Of a stretch of 57,339 nucleotides of DNA, positions 1 through 8,265 are shown in pieces. The stretch's first letter is position 1. Each line of letters begins with the position of its first letter. A model generated the notes under the pieces. That model had not been told where the DNA came from and did not search any database. It saw only the letters and a program-made list of their open reading frames with translations. A program made the position numbers and the translations under genes. Source of the stretch: a virus; IMG/VR virus record IMGVR_UViG_3300046507_000888, positions 1-57,339 of that record; one strand, given 5' to 3'.

Positions 1-1179
1 TCATCCAGTTTTCCTTTTCAGGATGGTCAGTACCGGCCCACGTGAGTCTGTTGCTGATACCATATTTGCAGCTTCGATCAGATGCCCGAGCTCAGCGCCC
101 GAGTAGTGACTGGTGATGCTGCCATTCTTGTGTCCCAGTAAAGCTTTTCGATCTTCCTGAGTTACACCTGCCGCCCGAAGGCGACGACCAAATGTGTGCT
201 TCAAGTCGTGCACCCTGATGGATGTATACCCTGGATGAGCGGGGCGAAGGTTTTCCTCCTGCCAGAGTTTTGCCGCTCTCACTCGCGCCTTTTTCCACGC
301 CGAGTCGTTCATGCGATGAAGCGCATTACCCTTGTAAGGAAAAACCCAGTCCTTATTCAGGCCTCGCTGTTTGTCGATGATCGACTTGGCCACGGTGTTG
401 AGCACGACCAATCGTTCGTCGCCGTTCTTCACGCCAGATCGCTCGTTGCGCCCGCCGAAGTCTGACGGGATCAGGAACACGCTGGTGCCAAGTTCTGGCA
501 CCGATATCTCCCAGTCCCACCTCAATTTGCAGACCTCTTGCTCGCGACATCCTGTGTTCACCTTGAACAAGGCCATCGTTTGCAGGTGAGCCGGCAACTC
601 TCCAAAAAGTATCGACTGCTCGTCCCATGTCATGGGGTAGGGCTCGCGAACCTTTTTCTTCAAGTCCAGCTTCGCAAGCATCGGCACCGAATCAAGCCAA
701 GGCCTGCGCTCCTCGTCCCGCCACTTCCTTGCACAAAGCGAAAGAACCCGAATTACCCGTTCGATTGAGATGTTGATCGTACGAGGCGCCACCGGCTTTA
801 ATTGCTTCCCGCACGGCAACACCATGCCCTTCAAACGATCCTTAACGAACGGCTCAAGTGCCTGGTCATCGATGTGGGTCAATGGCAGATCTTTGAGATA
901 AGGGTGCAAGTGCTTCAGGTGGTGCGCCGTCAGTTTGATTGACGGCTGATCCTTGCTCTCGATCAAAAACTTCGTTGCTGCTTCTTCCCAAGTTCGGGTT
1001 CGGCGCACGCCATACACCTTTTGCTGCCGAAGCTGCTCAAGGCGATGAATCAGATACTGCTCTGCTTCTTGCCTGTCACCAGTTCCAGTGCTTTCTCGAA
1101 GTCGCTCACCTCGGAAAACCTTGTCGATTTGCCAGACTCCACCTTTCTGGTAGAGACCGGAGATCGCTTTTCTCGCCAT
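1..1179 (-). CDS. int: Tyrosine-recombinase integrase
   Basis: A 392-residue site-specific recombinase that would integrate and, with a xis factor, excise the prophage. The C-terminal catalytic domain shows the box I Arg (R212 in NTGCREQE), a candidate beta-hairpin Lys near K251, box II HDLKHTFGRR (about 324-333), LLGHK (H350) and the nucleophile Y359 in SHYSG. In box II the usual HxLR is HxLK, so the second Arg is replaced by Lys at 327; I believe this variant is common in integrases of this type. The N-terminal part (about 60-155) looks like a SAM-like core-binding domain. It is the last gene of the leftward early operon and its 5' end overlaps the xis-like gene. Its stop is at base 1 of the window, so attP/attL is not visible. 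Confidence 0.95.
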   Translation of the reverse strand: MARKAISGLYQKGGVWQIDKVFRGERLRESTGTGDRQEAEQYLIHRLEQLRQQKVYGVRRTRTWEEAATKFLIESKDQPSIKLTAHHLKHLHPYLKDLPLTHIDDQALEPFVKDRLKGMVLPCGKQLKPVAPRTINISIERVIRVLSLCARKWRDEERRPWLDSVPMLAKLDLKKKVREPYPMTWDEQSILFGELPAHLQTMALFKVNTGCREQEVCKLRWDWEISVPELGTSVFLIPSDFGGRNERSGVKNGDERLVVLNTVAKSIIDKQRGLNKDWVFPYKGNALHRMNDSAWKKARVRAAKLWQEENLRPAHPGYTSIRVHDLKHTFGRRLRAAGVTQEDRKALLGHKNGSITSHYSGAELGHLIEAANMVSATDSRGPVLTILKRKTG

Positions 1180-1463
1180 GGCTTGCCTCCTTTTGCTTCA
1201 CCCTGGCGCTCGCTGCGGGGATGATTGTTGTCCTGATTCGCCGCCTTTTCAACCGACTTGCGCTCGACGTAGGCGTCCGCCCATTCATCAAGCTCAATCC
1301 GGTCGAAGGCCACGCCTTGTTTCCCGATCGGGAATTCCCGAACGCTTGGGCGAACTGTTTTGTTGAATTCGTCCCGGCACATGCCGAGGTAACCAGGAGC
1401 ATCGCCAAACCTGATGAAGCGCGGTTGAATGCTGCTGGCCTTCGCCGCTGTGGCGTTTGCCAT
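1050..1463 (-). CDS. Excisionase/AlpA-like DNA-binding protein
   Basis: A 137-residue basic protein whose N-terminal half (about residues 15-60) reads like a winged-helix excisionase/AlpA domain: a helix-turn-helix beginning near APGYLGMCRDEFN, a strand FPIGKQGVAFDRIELDEW and a closing acidic tryptophan motif. The C-terminal half is low-complexity and Lys/Arg-rich. The ATG at 1463 has a GGAG 8 bases upstream and is preferred over the ATG at 1478. It overlaps the integrase start by 130 bases, a typical xis-int coupling. Role as recombination directionality factor is inferred from position and fold; a transcriptional regulator is the alternative. Confidence 0.7.
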   Translation of the reverse strand: MANATAAKASSIQPRFIRFGDAPGYLGMCRDEFNKTVRPSVREFPIGKQGVAFDRIELDEWADAYVERKSVEKAANQDNNHPRSERQGEAKGGKPWREKRSPVSTRKVESGKSTRFSEVSDFEKALELVTGKKQSSI

Positions 1464-1509
1464 GAGGTGATGCTCCATGCCGCGCGTGGCGGCAGAAGGT
1501 GGTGATGGG

Positions 1510-1758
1510 TTATGCAGGGAGCAAGCCTTTCGCTTTTGCTTCTGCCCGGCATTGCTCGCGAAACTCCTGAGCTTTTTCGACTGCTTGCTGTTTGCTGGCG
1601 GCCTTCCAGGTGGGGCCGACTTGGATGAACTTGCCGCGCAGCTTGCCGCACCAGTGCTTCACGAAGTCGCCGTTCTCGATCTGACAGATGGTGCCGGCCG
1701 ATGCTTTCGGCGCTGTCGCGTAAGCCACCAGCTTTTGGTCGTACGTTAATTCGGGCAT
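1510..1758 (-). CDS. Small early phage protein, unknown function
   Basis: An 82-residue protein of unrecognised family. A central segment (ENGDFVKHWCGKLRGKFIQVG) looks like a small beta-rich fold, followed by a Lys/Glu/Gln-rich helix. The ATG at 1758 has GAGGA at good spacing; the upstream in-frame ATG at 1782 lacks one. It lies between the methylase and the xis-like gene in the leftward operon. Confidence 0.6.
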   Translation of the reverse strand: MPELTYDQKLVAYATAPKASAGTICQIENGDFVKHWCGKLRGKFIQVGPTWKAASKQQAVEKAQEFREQCRAEAKAKGLLPA

Positions 1759-1824
1759 GCGAATTCCTCGCCCGCCGTACACCGGCAGGCTGTTGAGTTG
1801 GGGAGGGATTACATCGAAGGCAGA

Positions 1825-2331
1825 TCAGGCGGCGATTCGGGGAACCAGAACGCCGAGATCTGCCAGGCTCTGCAGCGCGATCGCGCATTCATCGCCAAAG
1901 GCAAACATCGCACTGCCAGCGCCTGAGCGTCCCTTTTTGTGGCTGTTCTCATGGCCGGGCACGAAGGCAATTCGTCCCTTGATCAGCAGGGTCGCTGATG
2001 CGCTGGCCATCGCTTCCTGAAACCACTCAGCATCCGTACGGCTGAACACCAGCGCGAGGCCGTCACCATGAGCGATCAGACGGCGCATCCAGAACCCTGT
2101 ATCTGGGCCGTATGGTGGGTTCATCCAAACCCGCCCCGACCATTCCTTCGACAGGCCGTCATCGAAGATCGTGTATTTCGTCTTCGCCGGTACCGCCGTC
2201 ACGTAGTCGTGCGGGCTGGAAGGGTCGAGGTCGAACTGCAAACCGAGGCGCTCGAAGATCCATGCTGGCGTGTACCACTCGACGCTCTTGTGTTTGGGCT
2301 GCGCTGCGCGGGCGCCGATCATTCCGCTCAT
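1825..2331 (-). CDS. Phage Dam-type DNA N6-adenine methyltransferase
   Basis: About 168 residues matching the phage DNA N-6-adenine methyltransferase (Dam) family: an N-terminal EWYTPAWIFERLG substrate-handling segment, FDLDPSSP, the catalytic motif IV WMNPPYG, then a Rossmann-like second half (GLALVFSRTDAEWFQEA, LLIKGRIAFVPG). It would methylate adenine in DNA, protecting phage DNA from host restriction or altering regulation. The start at 2331 is chosen because AAAGGCGGTGAT precedes it and because an earlier in-frame start would run into the neighbouring gene. It is the short family form, about half the size of enteric Dam. Confidence 0.85.
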   Translation of the reverse strand: MSGMIGARAAQPKHKSVEWYTPAWIFERLGLQFDLDPSSPHDYVTAVPAKTKYTIFDDGLSKEWSGRVWMNPPYGPDTGFWMRRLIAHGDGLALVFSRTDAEWFQEAMASASATLLIKGRIAFVPGHENSHKKGRSGAGSAMFAFGDECAIALQSLADLGVLVPRIAA

Positions 2332-2404
2332 CCGATCACCGCCTTTGTGGTCAGTACCAATAGAAGCCAGAAGAAGAGGGTGCAGCCGGCAATGCTGGTG
2401 AGGA

Positions 2405-2827
2405 TCATTTGGGGCTGTCCTCGGCAACCTTGCAGGATTTACAGCCATCGCCGCACGCACCGCAGAAGTCGCGTCCGGCGGACAATGCATTGATTTCTTG
2501 TTTCAGTCCGGGTAGATGCCGAACCCAAGCGCAGATCGGGCCGTCCTCGGTGTCGTGGATCGAGAAGATGAACCATCCGTCACCCGCTGGCGCGCTCGGC
2601 ACCCATGGCGAGCAGTCGCACAGCCCTTCATCTGCCCATGTTTCGAAAAGGCCTTCCGGGCCGTCGCTTTCCATATCGACGATGAACAGTTCGAGGCCGT
2701 TATCTCCGAACCAGCTTTTCGGAATGGCGTCTTCCTCGCCGTCGCTCGGCCAGGCTGGGTGAGACCAAAAGCCGTCTTCATCGCGCTCAACGGGGAGCCG
2801 CAGGATCAAAACATTTTCTTCAGGCAT
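2405..2827 (-). CDS. Acidic Trp-rich phage protein, unknown function
   Basis: A 140-residue acidic protein rich in Trp, Asp and Glu, ending in a cysteine cluster (FCGACGDGCKSCK, about 122-134) that could bind a metal ion. No family is recognised with confidence. It lies in the leftward early operon just upstream of the Dam-type methylase. Confidence 0.6.
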   Translation of the reverse strand: MPEENVLILRLPVERDEDGFWSHPAWPSDGEEDAIPKSWFGDNGLELFIVDMESDGPEGLFETWADEGLCDCSPWVPSAPAGDGWFIFSIHDTEDGPICAWVRHLPGLKQEINALSAGRDFCGACGDGCKSCKVAEDSPK

Positions 2828-2951
2828 GACTTCGTCCTTGCCGCTATAGCGGCTGACTTTGAAGGGGGATGGGGTTGTGGTTTAGGATCGGGCTACGTTG
2901 GCCGATATCTGAGTACGCTGATTTGAAAACTAACTGAATGGAGTATTAGGT

Positions 2952-3344
2952 TTGAGAGCGGTCAATCGAGTTATGGGGTTTTTGAGGCGCTGTCAGTATT
3001 GGTTGCTCTTGCTCATGACCACGGCCTCGCTTCTAAACGTCTGTATTCGGTTCATTGGAGATTGGAAGAGTTTTTGGACTGTGCTTCTTATTCAAGCGTT
3101 TTTTGGTCAAGCAGTGTTCGCATTTATAAGGGGGGAAGCCATTCACGTTGCGCCTGGCGGACGCCTTTCCAAAGACGCGGATCCAGTTGGCCGCGCTGGA
3201 TTAGCCGCATTTTCACTCGCAGTTTATTTTTTAGCTTTTGGTTACGAGCCTGTAACGCAGGAACAATCAATCTATGAGAAAAGAGCCTCTGACTGGACAA
3301 TGCCTACGCGCGAAGAGATTGGCAGGTCGGCTGAGCAGCAGTGA
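2952..3344 (+). CDS. Small inner-membrane protein (accessory)
   Basis: A 130-residue protein with three likely membrane segments: about residues 16-34 (YWLLLLMTTASLLNV), about 42-60 (FWTVLLIQAFFGQAVFAFI) and about 83-97 (GLAAFSLAVYFLAFGY), then a polar tail. The start is a TTG with GGAG 8 bases upstream; an ATG seven codons in is the alternative. It is on the plus strand inside a minus-strand operon, is less GC-rich than its neighbours, and its 3' end overlaps the opposing gene by 41 bases. This is a typical moron position; superinfection exclusion is a guess. Confidence 0.6.
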   Translation: MRAVNRVMGFLRRCQYWLLLLMTTASLLNVCIRFIGDWKSFWTVLLIQAFFGQAVFAFIRGEAIHVAPGGRLSKDADPVGRAGLAAFSLAVYFLAFGYEPVTQEQSIYEKRASDWTMPTREEIGRSAEQQ

Positions 3345-3984
3345 TTGAAGGTGGTGAATGCTGTTGATCCTGTCGCAGGGCTCCCTGAACGGCCTCGACG
3401 ATGCGTCGTAGATATTTAAAGTCGTGGTTTTCTTCGACTGCGCGATCGCCAACCGGATAATGCCACTCATCCCCGAACAACTCGGTCAGCAGCGGGCTTT
3501 GATGCCAGCATTCGCTCGGGCTCTCGATGCTGCGCAGCACGTCGATGTCATGCCAGAGTTCACGGGCCTCATCTTTACTCAGCTCACCCAGCTCCCAATC
3601 ATGGCGCCCTGTCTGTTGCCGGCGGCGCTGAACGATGCACTTCTTGGCCAGAGCGTGAAGGGAGTTACCGCTGAACACTGTGGGGCTGATCCCGCGATCC
3701 AAGCAATTCAGCACGTAGTCCCAACCGCAGTCGGCAACGAACTTGGCGACGGTGCGCGGGCCCATGCCGCCCCAATAGGCGCTCCAACTCTTGTCCCAGC
3801 ATTTGATTGTGATTTTGCCCTGGGCTGTTTCGTAATTCGGATTGGCGTCAGTGGGAACTGCACGCCGGCCGAAGTCCTCGAGGAACACGGTGATTGAGTC
3901 AAGCCGCGGTGCGCCGGTGATCACCAGCTTGGTCACTGTCGAACGCTCAATCTGCAGCTCGGCCGGTTTGTTTTCTGTGGGCAT
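3304..3984 (-). CDS. Early phage protein, unknown function
   Basis: A 226-residue protein beginning with a beta-rich segment (VTKLVITGAPRLDSITVFLEDFG), then ITIKCWDKSWSAYWGGMG and a helical C-terminal half with GNSLHALAKKCI and DEARELWHDIDVL. The pattern resembles conserved early-region proteins of Gammaproteobacterial phages, but I cannot name a function. It converges with, and overlaps by 41 bases, the plus-strand membrane-protein gene downstream. Confidence 0.6.
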   Translation of the reverse strand: MPTENKPAELQIERSTVTKLVITGAPRLDSITVFLEDFGRRAVPTDANPNYETAQGKITIKCWDKSWSAYWGGMGPRTVAKFVADCGWDYVLNCLDRGISPTVFSGNSLHALAKKCIVQRRRQQTGRHDWELGELSKDEARELWHDIDVLRSIESPSECWHQSPLLTELFGDEWHYPVGDRAVEENHDFKYLRRIVEAVQGALRQDQQHSPPSITAAQPTCQSLRA

Positions 3985-4028
3985 GGGGATATCCTCGTGA
4001 TTCTCAGATGGCCTTTAAGGATCAGCAG

Positions 4029-4769
4029 ATGGCGAAGTCGGACTGGTGGAATAGGAATCCTCAGAATATTGATAACTCTGAGTTCAAATCCAAGCGGGAT
4101 GCAAGAAAGCAACTGAAGCAAAACTCGCGAAAACAAATTTCCGAGGTGTATCGTTACTTTGATAATGAGGAGCATGCAGAAGCGTTTGTAAGGGGTGATA
4201 TATTTGTAAGCACTCTTAAGCGATGCCGAGAGTATGAGGATCCTTTGCAGGGTGATCGCGAGGAGGGTTTTGAGCGTTACAACACTGGTCGCAGTATTAC
4301 TAGAAATGGCTCAGACCGAGCGTTCGTAGAATTGGCAGCTAAGGCCGCAATTATCGTAGATCCAAATGCACTTAAAGTTACACTTGTAAATAATGAACGC
4401 ACAACCGTTTTGCATGATGCATATGTGCTTTGCACTACACTGGGATTTTCTGAAGAGCAGCTGACAAATACGTTCGGCAAATACTGCGTTAGTATTAAAT
4501 CGCTAGCGACCTTTCACTCGAGGCTTACCAAATCATTAGGGGCGCATGCTGACTTACTGAATAGCTCAAGGGGTAAAATCATATACAAAGAGCGTTTTTA
4601 CACAGGTTTTGAGGATAGTCCGGGATTGATTGGTTTTGTCAAACCTCCTGATAAGTACGCACCGCAGATGGAATACCGTTTTTTATGGAACGTTCCAGTC
4701 GGCAATGAAATTTCCGCAGTTGTGATTCATTGTCCTGATGTCGCACAGTTACTAACTAGGATTAAGTAG
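4029..4769 (+). CDS. AT-rich accessory protein, possible defence or exclusion gene
   Basis: About 246 residues from the ATG at 4029 (AAGGA 7 bases upstream); the ATG at 4008 would add seven residues but has no clear SD. After a basic start comes a segment of the form VYRYFDNEEHAEAFVRGDIF, STLKRCREYEDPLQGDREEG, then alpha/beta sequence. This recalls the large DUF2971-like group of accessory proteins, where a short aromatic start is followed by a conserved acidic loop; the link is by eye only. It is AT-rich, in opposite orientation to the operon, and paired with the membrane protein at 4877. Function unknown. Confidence 0.6.
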   Translation: MAKSDWWNRNPQNIDNSEFKSKRDARKQLKQNSRKQISEVYRYFDNEEHAEAFVRGDIFVSTLKRCREYEDPLQGDREEGFERYNTGRSITRNGSDRAFVELAAKAAIIVDPNALKVTLVNNERTTVLHDAYVLCTTLGFSEEQLTNTFGKYCVSIKSLATFHSRLTKSLGAHADLLNSSRGKIIYKERFYTGFEDSPGLIGFVKPPDKYAPQMEYRFLWNVPVGNEISAVVIHCPDVAQLLTRIK

Positions 4770-4876
4770 GATTTGTTTCGGTCGTCTTAGCACTCAGCCG
4801 GGCGCGCTTATTGGTTTTACACCTGAAATTGAGGTATTTGTGTTCAGCCCGGCATTAAGCCGGATAGGGAGGCAGC

Positions 4877-5602
4877 GTGTCGGATAAATTGGTTAGTTCG
4901 TTTTATACTGGTTTTTTAGACCAGCTTGGTAAGCTGGTTGTTGGGTCGGGTGCAGTTCTTGGTCTGGCATATGTTTCTGGTTGGATTTACAGCGTTTTTC
5001 TATATTCATTTTTGAACGCACCTTGGGTTATGGATTTCATTGATCCACAGGGTTTCATAAAGGAGGGTCTTCCACTGGTGCTCGCTTGCACGGTTGTTGC
5101 CGTCGTTTCCTTTTTCTCTTTTTCAGATTCAGATCATATGAAGGGTTTTGGTAATTCTTTGTTGTTTGTTGTCTCTACTGTTGTGTTGTTTTCATCATTT
5201 GTTATGTCTCTATTCGGGAAGAATATCGAGTCTATCGGCTGGGTCAATGCCCTACTCGCACTGTTCTTTATGTTTTACTCTTCGTCTGCACTAGGGTTGG
5301 CGATAAAAATGATCGAGGAGAAAAAGCCTAGGTTTAAAGTTTTACTTGTTTCCGCACTTGGGCTTGGCTCAATTTTGTTTTTGTTTCCTTTTTACATGGC
5401 AGATCAGAATGCTAGATCCTTGAAGTCTGACGTTTCAGGTCGATCTGCTGTTGTTGATGATAAAGGCAACGTCGTCGGAGTGCTAGTTAATGCGGTTTCA
5501 GGAAAATATTTAATTGCTGATTGCGCAAACCCGTCCCAAATGTTTTTTGCAGAAACCAAATCTTCGTTGAAAGTTAGGCCTGCAAAACCAAGATGTACAT
5601 AG
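4877..5602 (+). CDS. Multi-pass membrane protein (accessory)
   Basis: A 241-residue protein from a GTG start with a strong GGGAGG upstream. Hydrophobic segments lie at about 20-42, 62-80, 92-112, 122-143 and 152-172. The last 65 residues are a polar domain with DDKGNVVGVLVNAVSGKYLIADC. The base composition is clearly more AT-rich than the phage operon around it. It follows the 4029 gene on the same strand with a 107-base gap, so the two probably form one transferred module. Function unknown; a membrane effector or superinfection-exclusion protein is possible. Confidence 0.65.
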   Translation: MSDKLVSSFYTGFLDQLGKLVVGSGAVLGLAYVSGWIYSVFLYSFLNAPWVMDFIDPQGFIKEGLPLVLACTVVAVVSFFSFSDSDHMKGFGNSLLFVVSTVVLFSSFVMSLFGKNIESIGWVNALLALFFMFYSSSALGLAIKMIEEKKPRFKVLLVSALGLGSILFLFPFYMADQNARSLKSDVSGRSAVVDDKGNVVGVLVNAVSGKYLIADCANPSQMFFAETKSSLKVRPAKPRCT

Positions 5603-5614
5603 CGAGGCTGTAGC

Positions 5615-5983
5615 TTAATAAATCTTCGGGTCGACGATTTGATCGTCGTGCTCGCCGGGGTGCTTCGCCAAGTACAGCAACCCGGCAGCTCTCAACTGTC
5701 GCAACACCTTTTCGCTTGGCTCATAAGGTGTCGTGACACGTCGAAGCATCCGCTCCTGCGTCTCGAAATCGGCTTCGATCAGGTTCTTCAGAAGCCGCTG
5801 GTGAATATCCTGCTGATTGTTTATGCCGTGCGCCGCCATGACTCGCTTGAGGTCAGGCTTGAACACTCCGGCCACTTCAACCGTAAACTTCTCGACGCCC
5901 AATGCAGCGTCCTTTGCTGCAGCCTTCTCGCGCTTCCTGCGCTGCTTCTTGGCTTCCTCCGTCAGTTCCTTTTCCTCGGCCAT
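5615..5983 (-). CDS. Early phage protein with basic N-terminus, unknown function
   Basis: A 122-residue protein with a highly charged Lys/Glu N-terminal helix (residues 1-25), then a compact helical region (VFKPDLKRVMAAHGINNQQDIHQRLLKNLI) that could be a DNA- or protein-binding fold. No family is recognised with certainty. It belongs to the leftward operon below the HTH gene and converges with the accessory gene ending at 5602. Confidence 0.55.
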   Translation of the reverse strand: MAEEKELTEEAKKQRRKREKAAAKDAALGVEKFTVEVAGVFKPDLKRVMAAHGINNQQDIHQRLLKNLIEADFETQERMLRRVTTPYEPSEKVLRQLRAAGLLYLAKHPGEHDDQIVDPKIY

Positions 5984-6052
5984 GGCTTACCTCTTCAATT
6001 CCGCTGGCCGGCAAGTCCAGCCAGGTCTGTCGTTTGCGTTGTTGGATTCGAA

Positions 6053-6646
6053 CTATGCGGCGCATGAAGTACAGCCGCGCCGCGCTTTCGGATAATCGAT
6101 GCCGTGATCTGCAATGATTCGCTCGAACGTCTTGTTTGCGATACCGAGACGGCCGCAGGCCTGCCTCCGTGTGATTCCCAGCTCAAGGAAGGCGCGAATG
6201 CGTTCGGCGAACTTTGCGTCGCGGGCCTCCAGATCCTGTTCGCGATCTTTGCCGGTTAAGCGGCCGCGAGCTGCGCCCTTGAAAGTCAGGTTGTGGGCCT
6301 GAGCGATGTTGTAAAGAGTGCGGCGGCTGATGCCCAAAGCCTCAACGACTTCCGCCTGCGTGTGCGTCGGTGCCATTTCGCGTATCCGTTCGAGCTGCTT
6401 CACGCGCTCTTGGTGGCGAATGTCTTGAGCGGACAACGGTTGAGGCGGAGCAGGCGGCCGGCGCCGGACAAATGGCTTTGGTGCCGGCGGCATCTGGTTG
6501 CTGTAGGTGATCGGCTTGGGCTTGTACCCGATGGGCTCGGCTTTTTTGATCTTGCCCCCAGCGGCCAGGTAATCGTCCACCTGTGCCGCCAGTTCATTGG
6601 ATTTTGGCCGAAGGGCTTCGACCAAGCTGAGGTGGTTGCTGATCAT
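6053..6646 (-). CDS. HTH DNA-binding phage regulator
   Basis: A 197-residue protein. The middle is Pro-rich (PPAPKPFVRRRPPAPPQPL), followed by a helix-turn-helix (THTQAEVVEALGISRRTLYNIAQAH) and a second similar unit near the C-terminus (ITRRQACGRLGIANKTFERIIADHGI). Two HTH units of the recombinase/homeodomain-like type suggest DNA binding as a regulator. The ATG at 6646 overlaps the exonuclease stop as ATGA, so translation is coupled to exo. The C-terminus carries a small CTSC motif. Confidence 0.65.
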   Translation of the reverse strand: MISNHLSLVEALRPKSNELAAQVDDYLAAGGKIKKAEPIGYKPKPITYSNQMPPAPKPFVRRRPPAPPQPLSAQDIRHQERVKQLERIREMAPTHTQAEVVEALGISRRTLYNIAQAHNLTFKGAARGRLTGKDREQDLEARDAKFAERIRAFLELGITRRQACGRLGIANKTFERIIADHGIDYPKARRGCTSCAA

Positions 6647-8265
6647 GCCGCCGCCCTGACCAGCTTCACGCCGGCCATGCTGAATTTGCTGCCCTGAGAG
6701 GCAACCAGCACGTCGAGGTTTTCCCAATTCACGGTCAGCACCGAAATAGGGGCTTGGCCGTAGGCAACCGCCTTGATGAGCGCTTCCAGATCGAACACTT
6801 CCGCCTGCAGATTTACCGGCTCAGCGACTGTGGCCGTTGGCTTCGCTGCAGATTGAACCGGCGCGGCCGTTCTCACAGGTGCCGGGCTGGCGACTGGTGC
6901 TGGCTCGACAGGTGTCTTGGCCTTCGCCTCGTCGTCGATTCGCTTCAACTCCTCCTGACGAATCTGCTCACGCTGTGCTTCGGCTTTCTGCTCCTCCGCT
7001 TTTTGATGCTCAGAAATGCGTACCTTGATCAGTGAGATCAAGTCGTCATTCGCCTTCATCACCAGTTGCTGAACGTCGTTGAAAAGGAAGATGTGATCGA
7101 CCGCCAGCTCAGCCAGGCTGGCCAGATTCAAACGGATGCCGTCTGCTGTTTGGCTCGCGGCAATTTTCGCGCGGGCCAGTTCGGTATCGACGGCGTCTTG
7201 CAAGCTGGCGATCGTGCGCTTGTTCTTCATCGCGCTTACGAAGTCCGCTGCCACAACTGGCAGCGTCACCCGGCCCAGCGTTTTGTTGATTGCTGCGACG
7301 TGGTCATTAAGCATCTGCTCGGCCTTCTGCTTGATGTTGGTCTTCACCAGCAGTTCTTGAGCTTTGACCAGCTTGTCGACCTTCAGGCGAGTTTCGCGAG
7401 CATGAGCGCTGATGCGATCCAGTGAGGAGAACAGTTCGTCGATGCTTTGGGTCTGGGAGAGCGCCTGTTTCTTCGCCACCGAGACCGCTTCTTCTACGTC
7501 TCCGCACCATTTCACCGCCTTCTTGGCGTCGGCAAAGTCTTGGTCGGTCTGCAGCGTGGTCTTCACCGAGTCGATGACGGCCAGCGCCGATTCCTCGAAC
7601 ACTTTTAGGTTGCTCGCGGTGACCATGCCGGTCAGCTCGATGCGCAGGGCTGGCAGCTCATCAGGCGCTTTGCCGACGACGATCGATGGTGCGTCGGCCA
7701 TTTCGAAGGTGGCCAGATCTGCCTCGAACTGTTTCCAGCCCTCGACTAGCTGCGCGGCGCGGCCTGCGACAGGCCGGTATTCCATGTGCACGAAGTTTTC
7801 GGCGGTGCCGTCGGAGCAAACGAAAATCACACGCTCGGCGCCGCTAACCAGCAGTTGCTGCTCGAGCTGCCAGTAGTAGTGCGGCTCCAGTTCGCCTGCC
7901 TTCACCTGGGCCACCAGCGACTCGTTCCACAGCTTATGCTCGAAAAAGGTCTCGCCAAGCATCGTGGCGCCGTCCATGGATGCGAGCAGATTGCCGTCGG
8001 TGCCCACGACTGGATACAGCTCTTCGCCGATCATGTCTTCAACCAGTGGCCGGGCCAGCGCTTCAGTAGCATGGCCTCTGTCGAAGATGTACTGCTGCGC
8101 CTGAGTGACCTCCGGCGTGATACCAGTTTTCTTCATGGTCAGGAGGTCGGTGCGGGTCTGGTACTTCGAAGCGCCCATCATCGCGGGCGCCTCAGAGGCA
8201 GTGAAGTGCTTGGCGCGGAGTGCATGCCACTCGGCGGAGCCTTGAGCTACGTTGTGAATTTTCAT
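6643..8265 (-). CDS. YqaJ/lambda-exo family recombination exonuclease with long C-terminal extension
   Basis: A 540-residue nuclease. Residues 1-170 are a YqaJ viral recombinase domain: GSAEWHALRAKHFTASEAPAMMG, GHATEAL (E68), SMDG (D98), the E-x-K pair FEHK (E109, K111) and HYYWQLEQQ. It should resect double-strand ends 5' to 3' and hand 3' tails to the Bet-type annealase encoded immediately upstream (ATGA overlap). YqaJ proteins are usually about 200-350 residues; here residues 200-540 add a long helical region, then a Pro/Ala-rich linker (about 445-490) and a small C-terminal domain. The extension resembles a fusion with a separate phage helical protein; that is inference. Confidence 0.85.
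   Translation of the reverse strand: MKIHNVAQGSAEWHALRAKHFTASEAPAMMGASKYQTRTDLLTMKKTGITPEVTQAQQYIFDRGHATEALARPLVEDMIGEELYPVVGTDGNLLASMDGATMLGETFFEHKLWNESLVAQVKAGELEPHYYWQLEQQLLVSGAERVIFVCSDGTAENFVHMEYRPVAGRAAQLVEGWKQFEADLATFEMADAPSIVVGKAPDELPALRIELTGMVTASNLKVFEESALAVIDSVKTTLQTDQDFADAKKAVKWCGDVEEAVSVAKKQALSQTQSIDELFSSLDRISAHARETRLKVDKLVKAQELLVKTNIKQKAEQMLNDHVAAINKTLGRVTLPVVAADFVSAMKNKRTIASLQDAVDTELARAKIAASQTADGIRLNLASLAELAVDHIFLFNDVQQLVMKANDDLISLIKVRISEHQKAEEQKAEAQREQIRQEELKRIDDEAKAKTPVEPAPVASPAPVRTAAPVQSAAKPTATVAEPVNLQAEVFDLEALIKAVAYGQAPISVLTVNWENLDVLVASQGSKFSMAGVKLVRAAA

Noticed and set aside
939-1505. 188-codon plus-strand frame opposite int/xis
   Set aside because: Antisense shadow of two well-supported genes; no ribosome site or recognisable domain.
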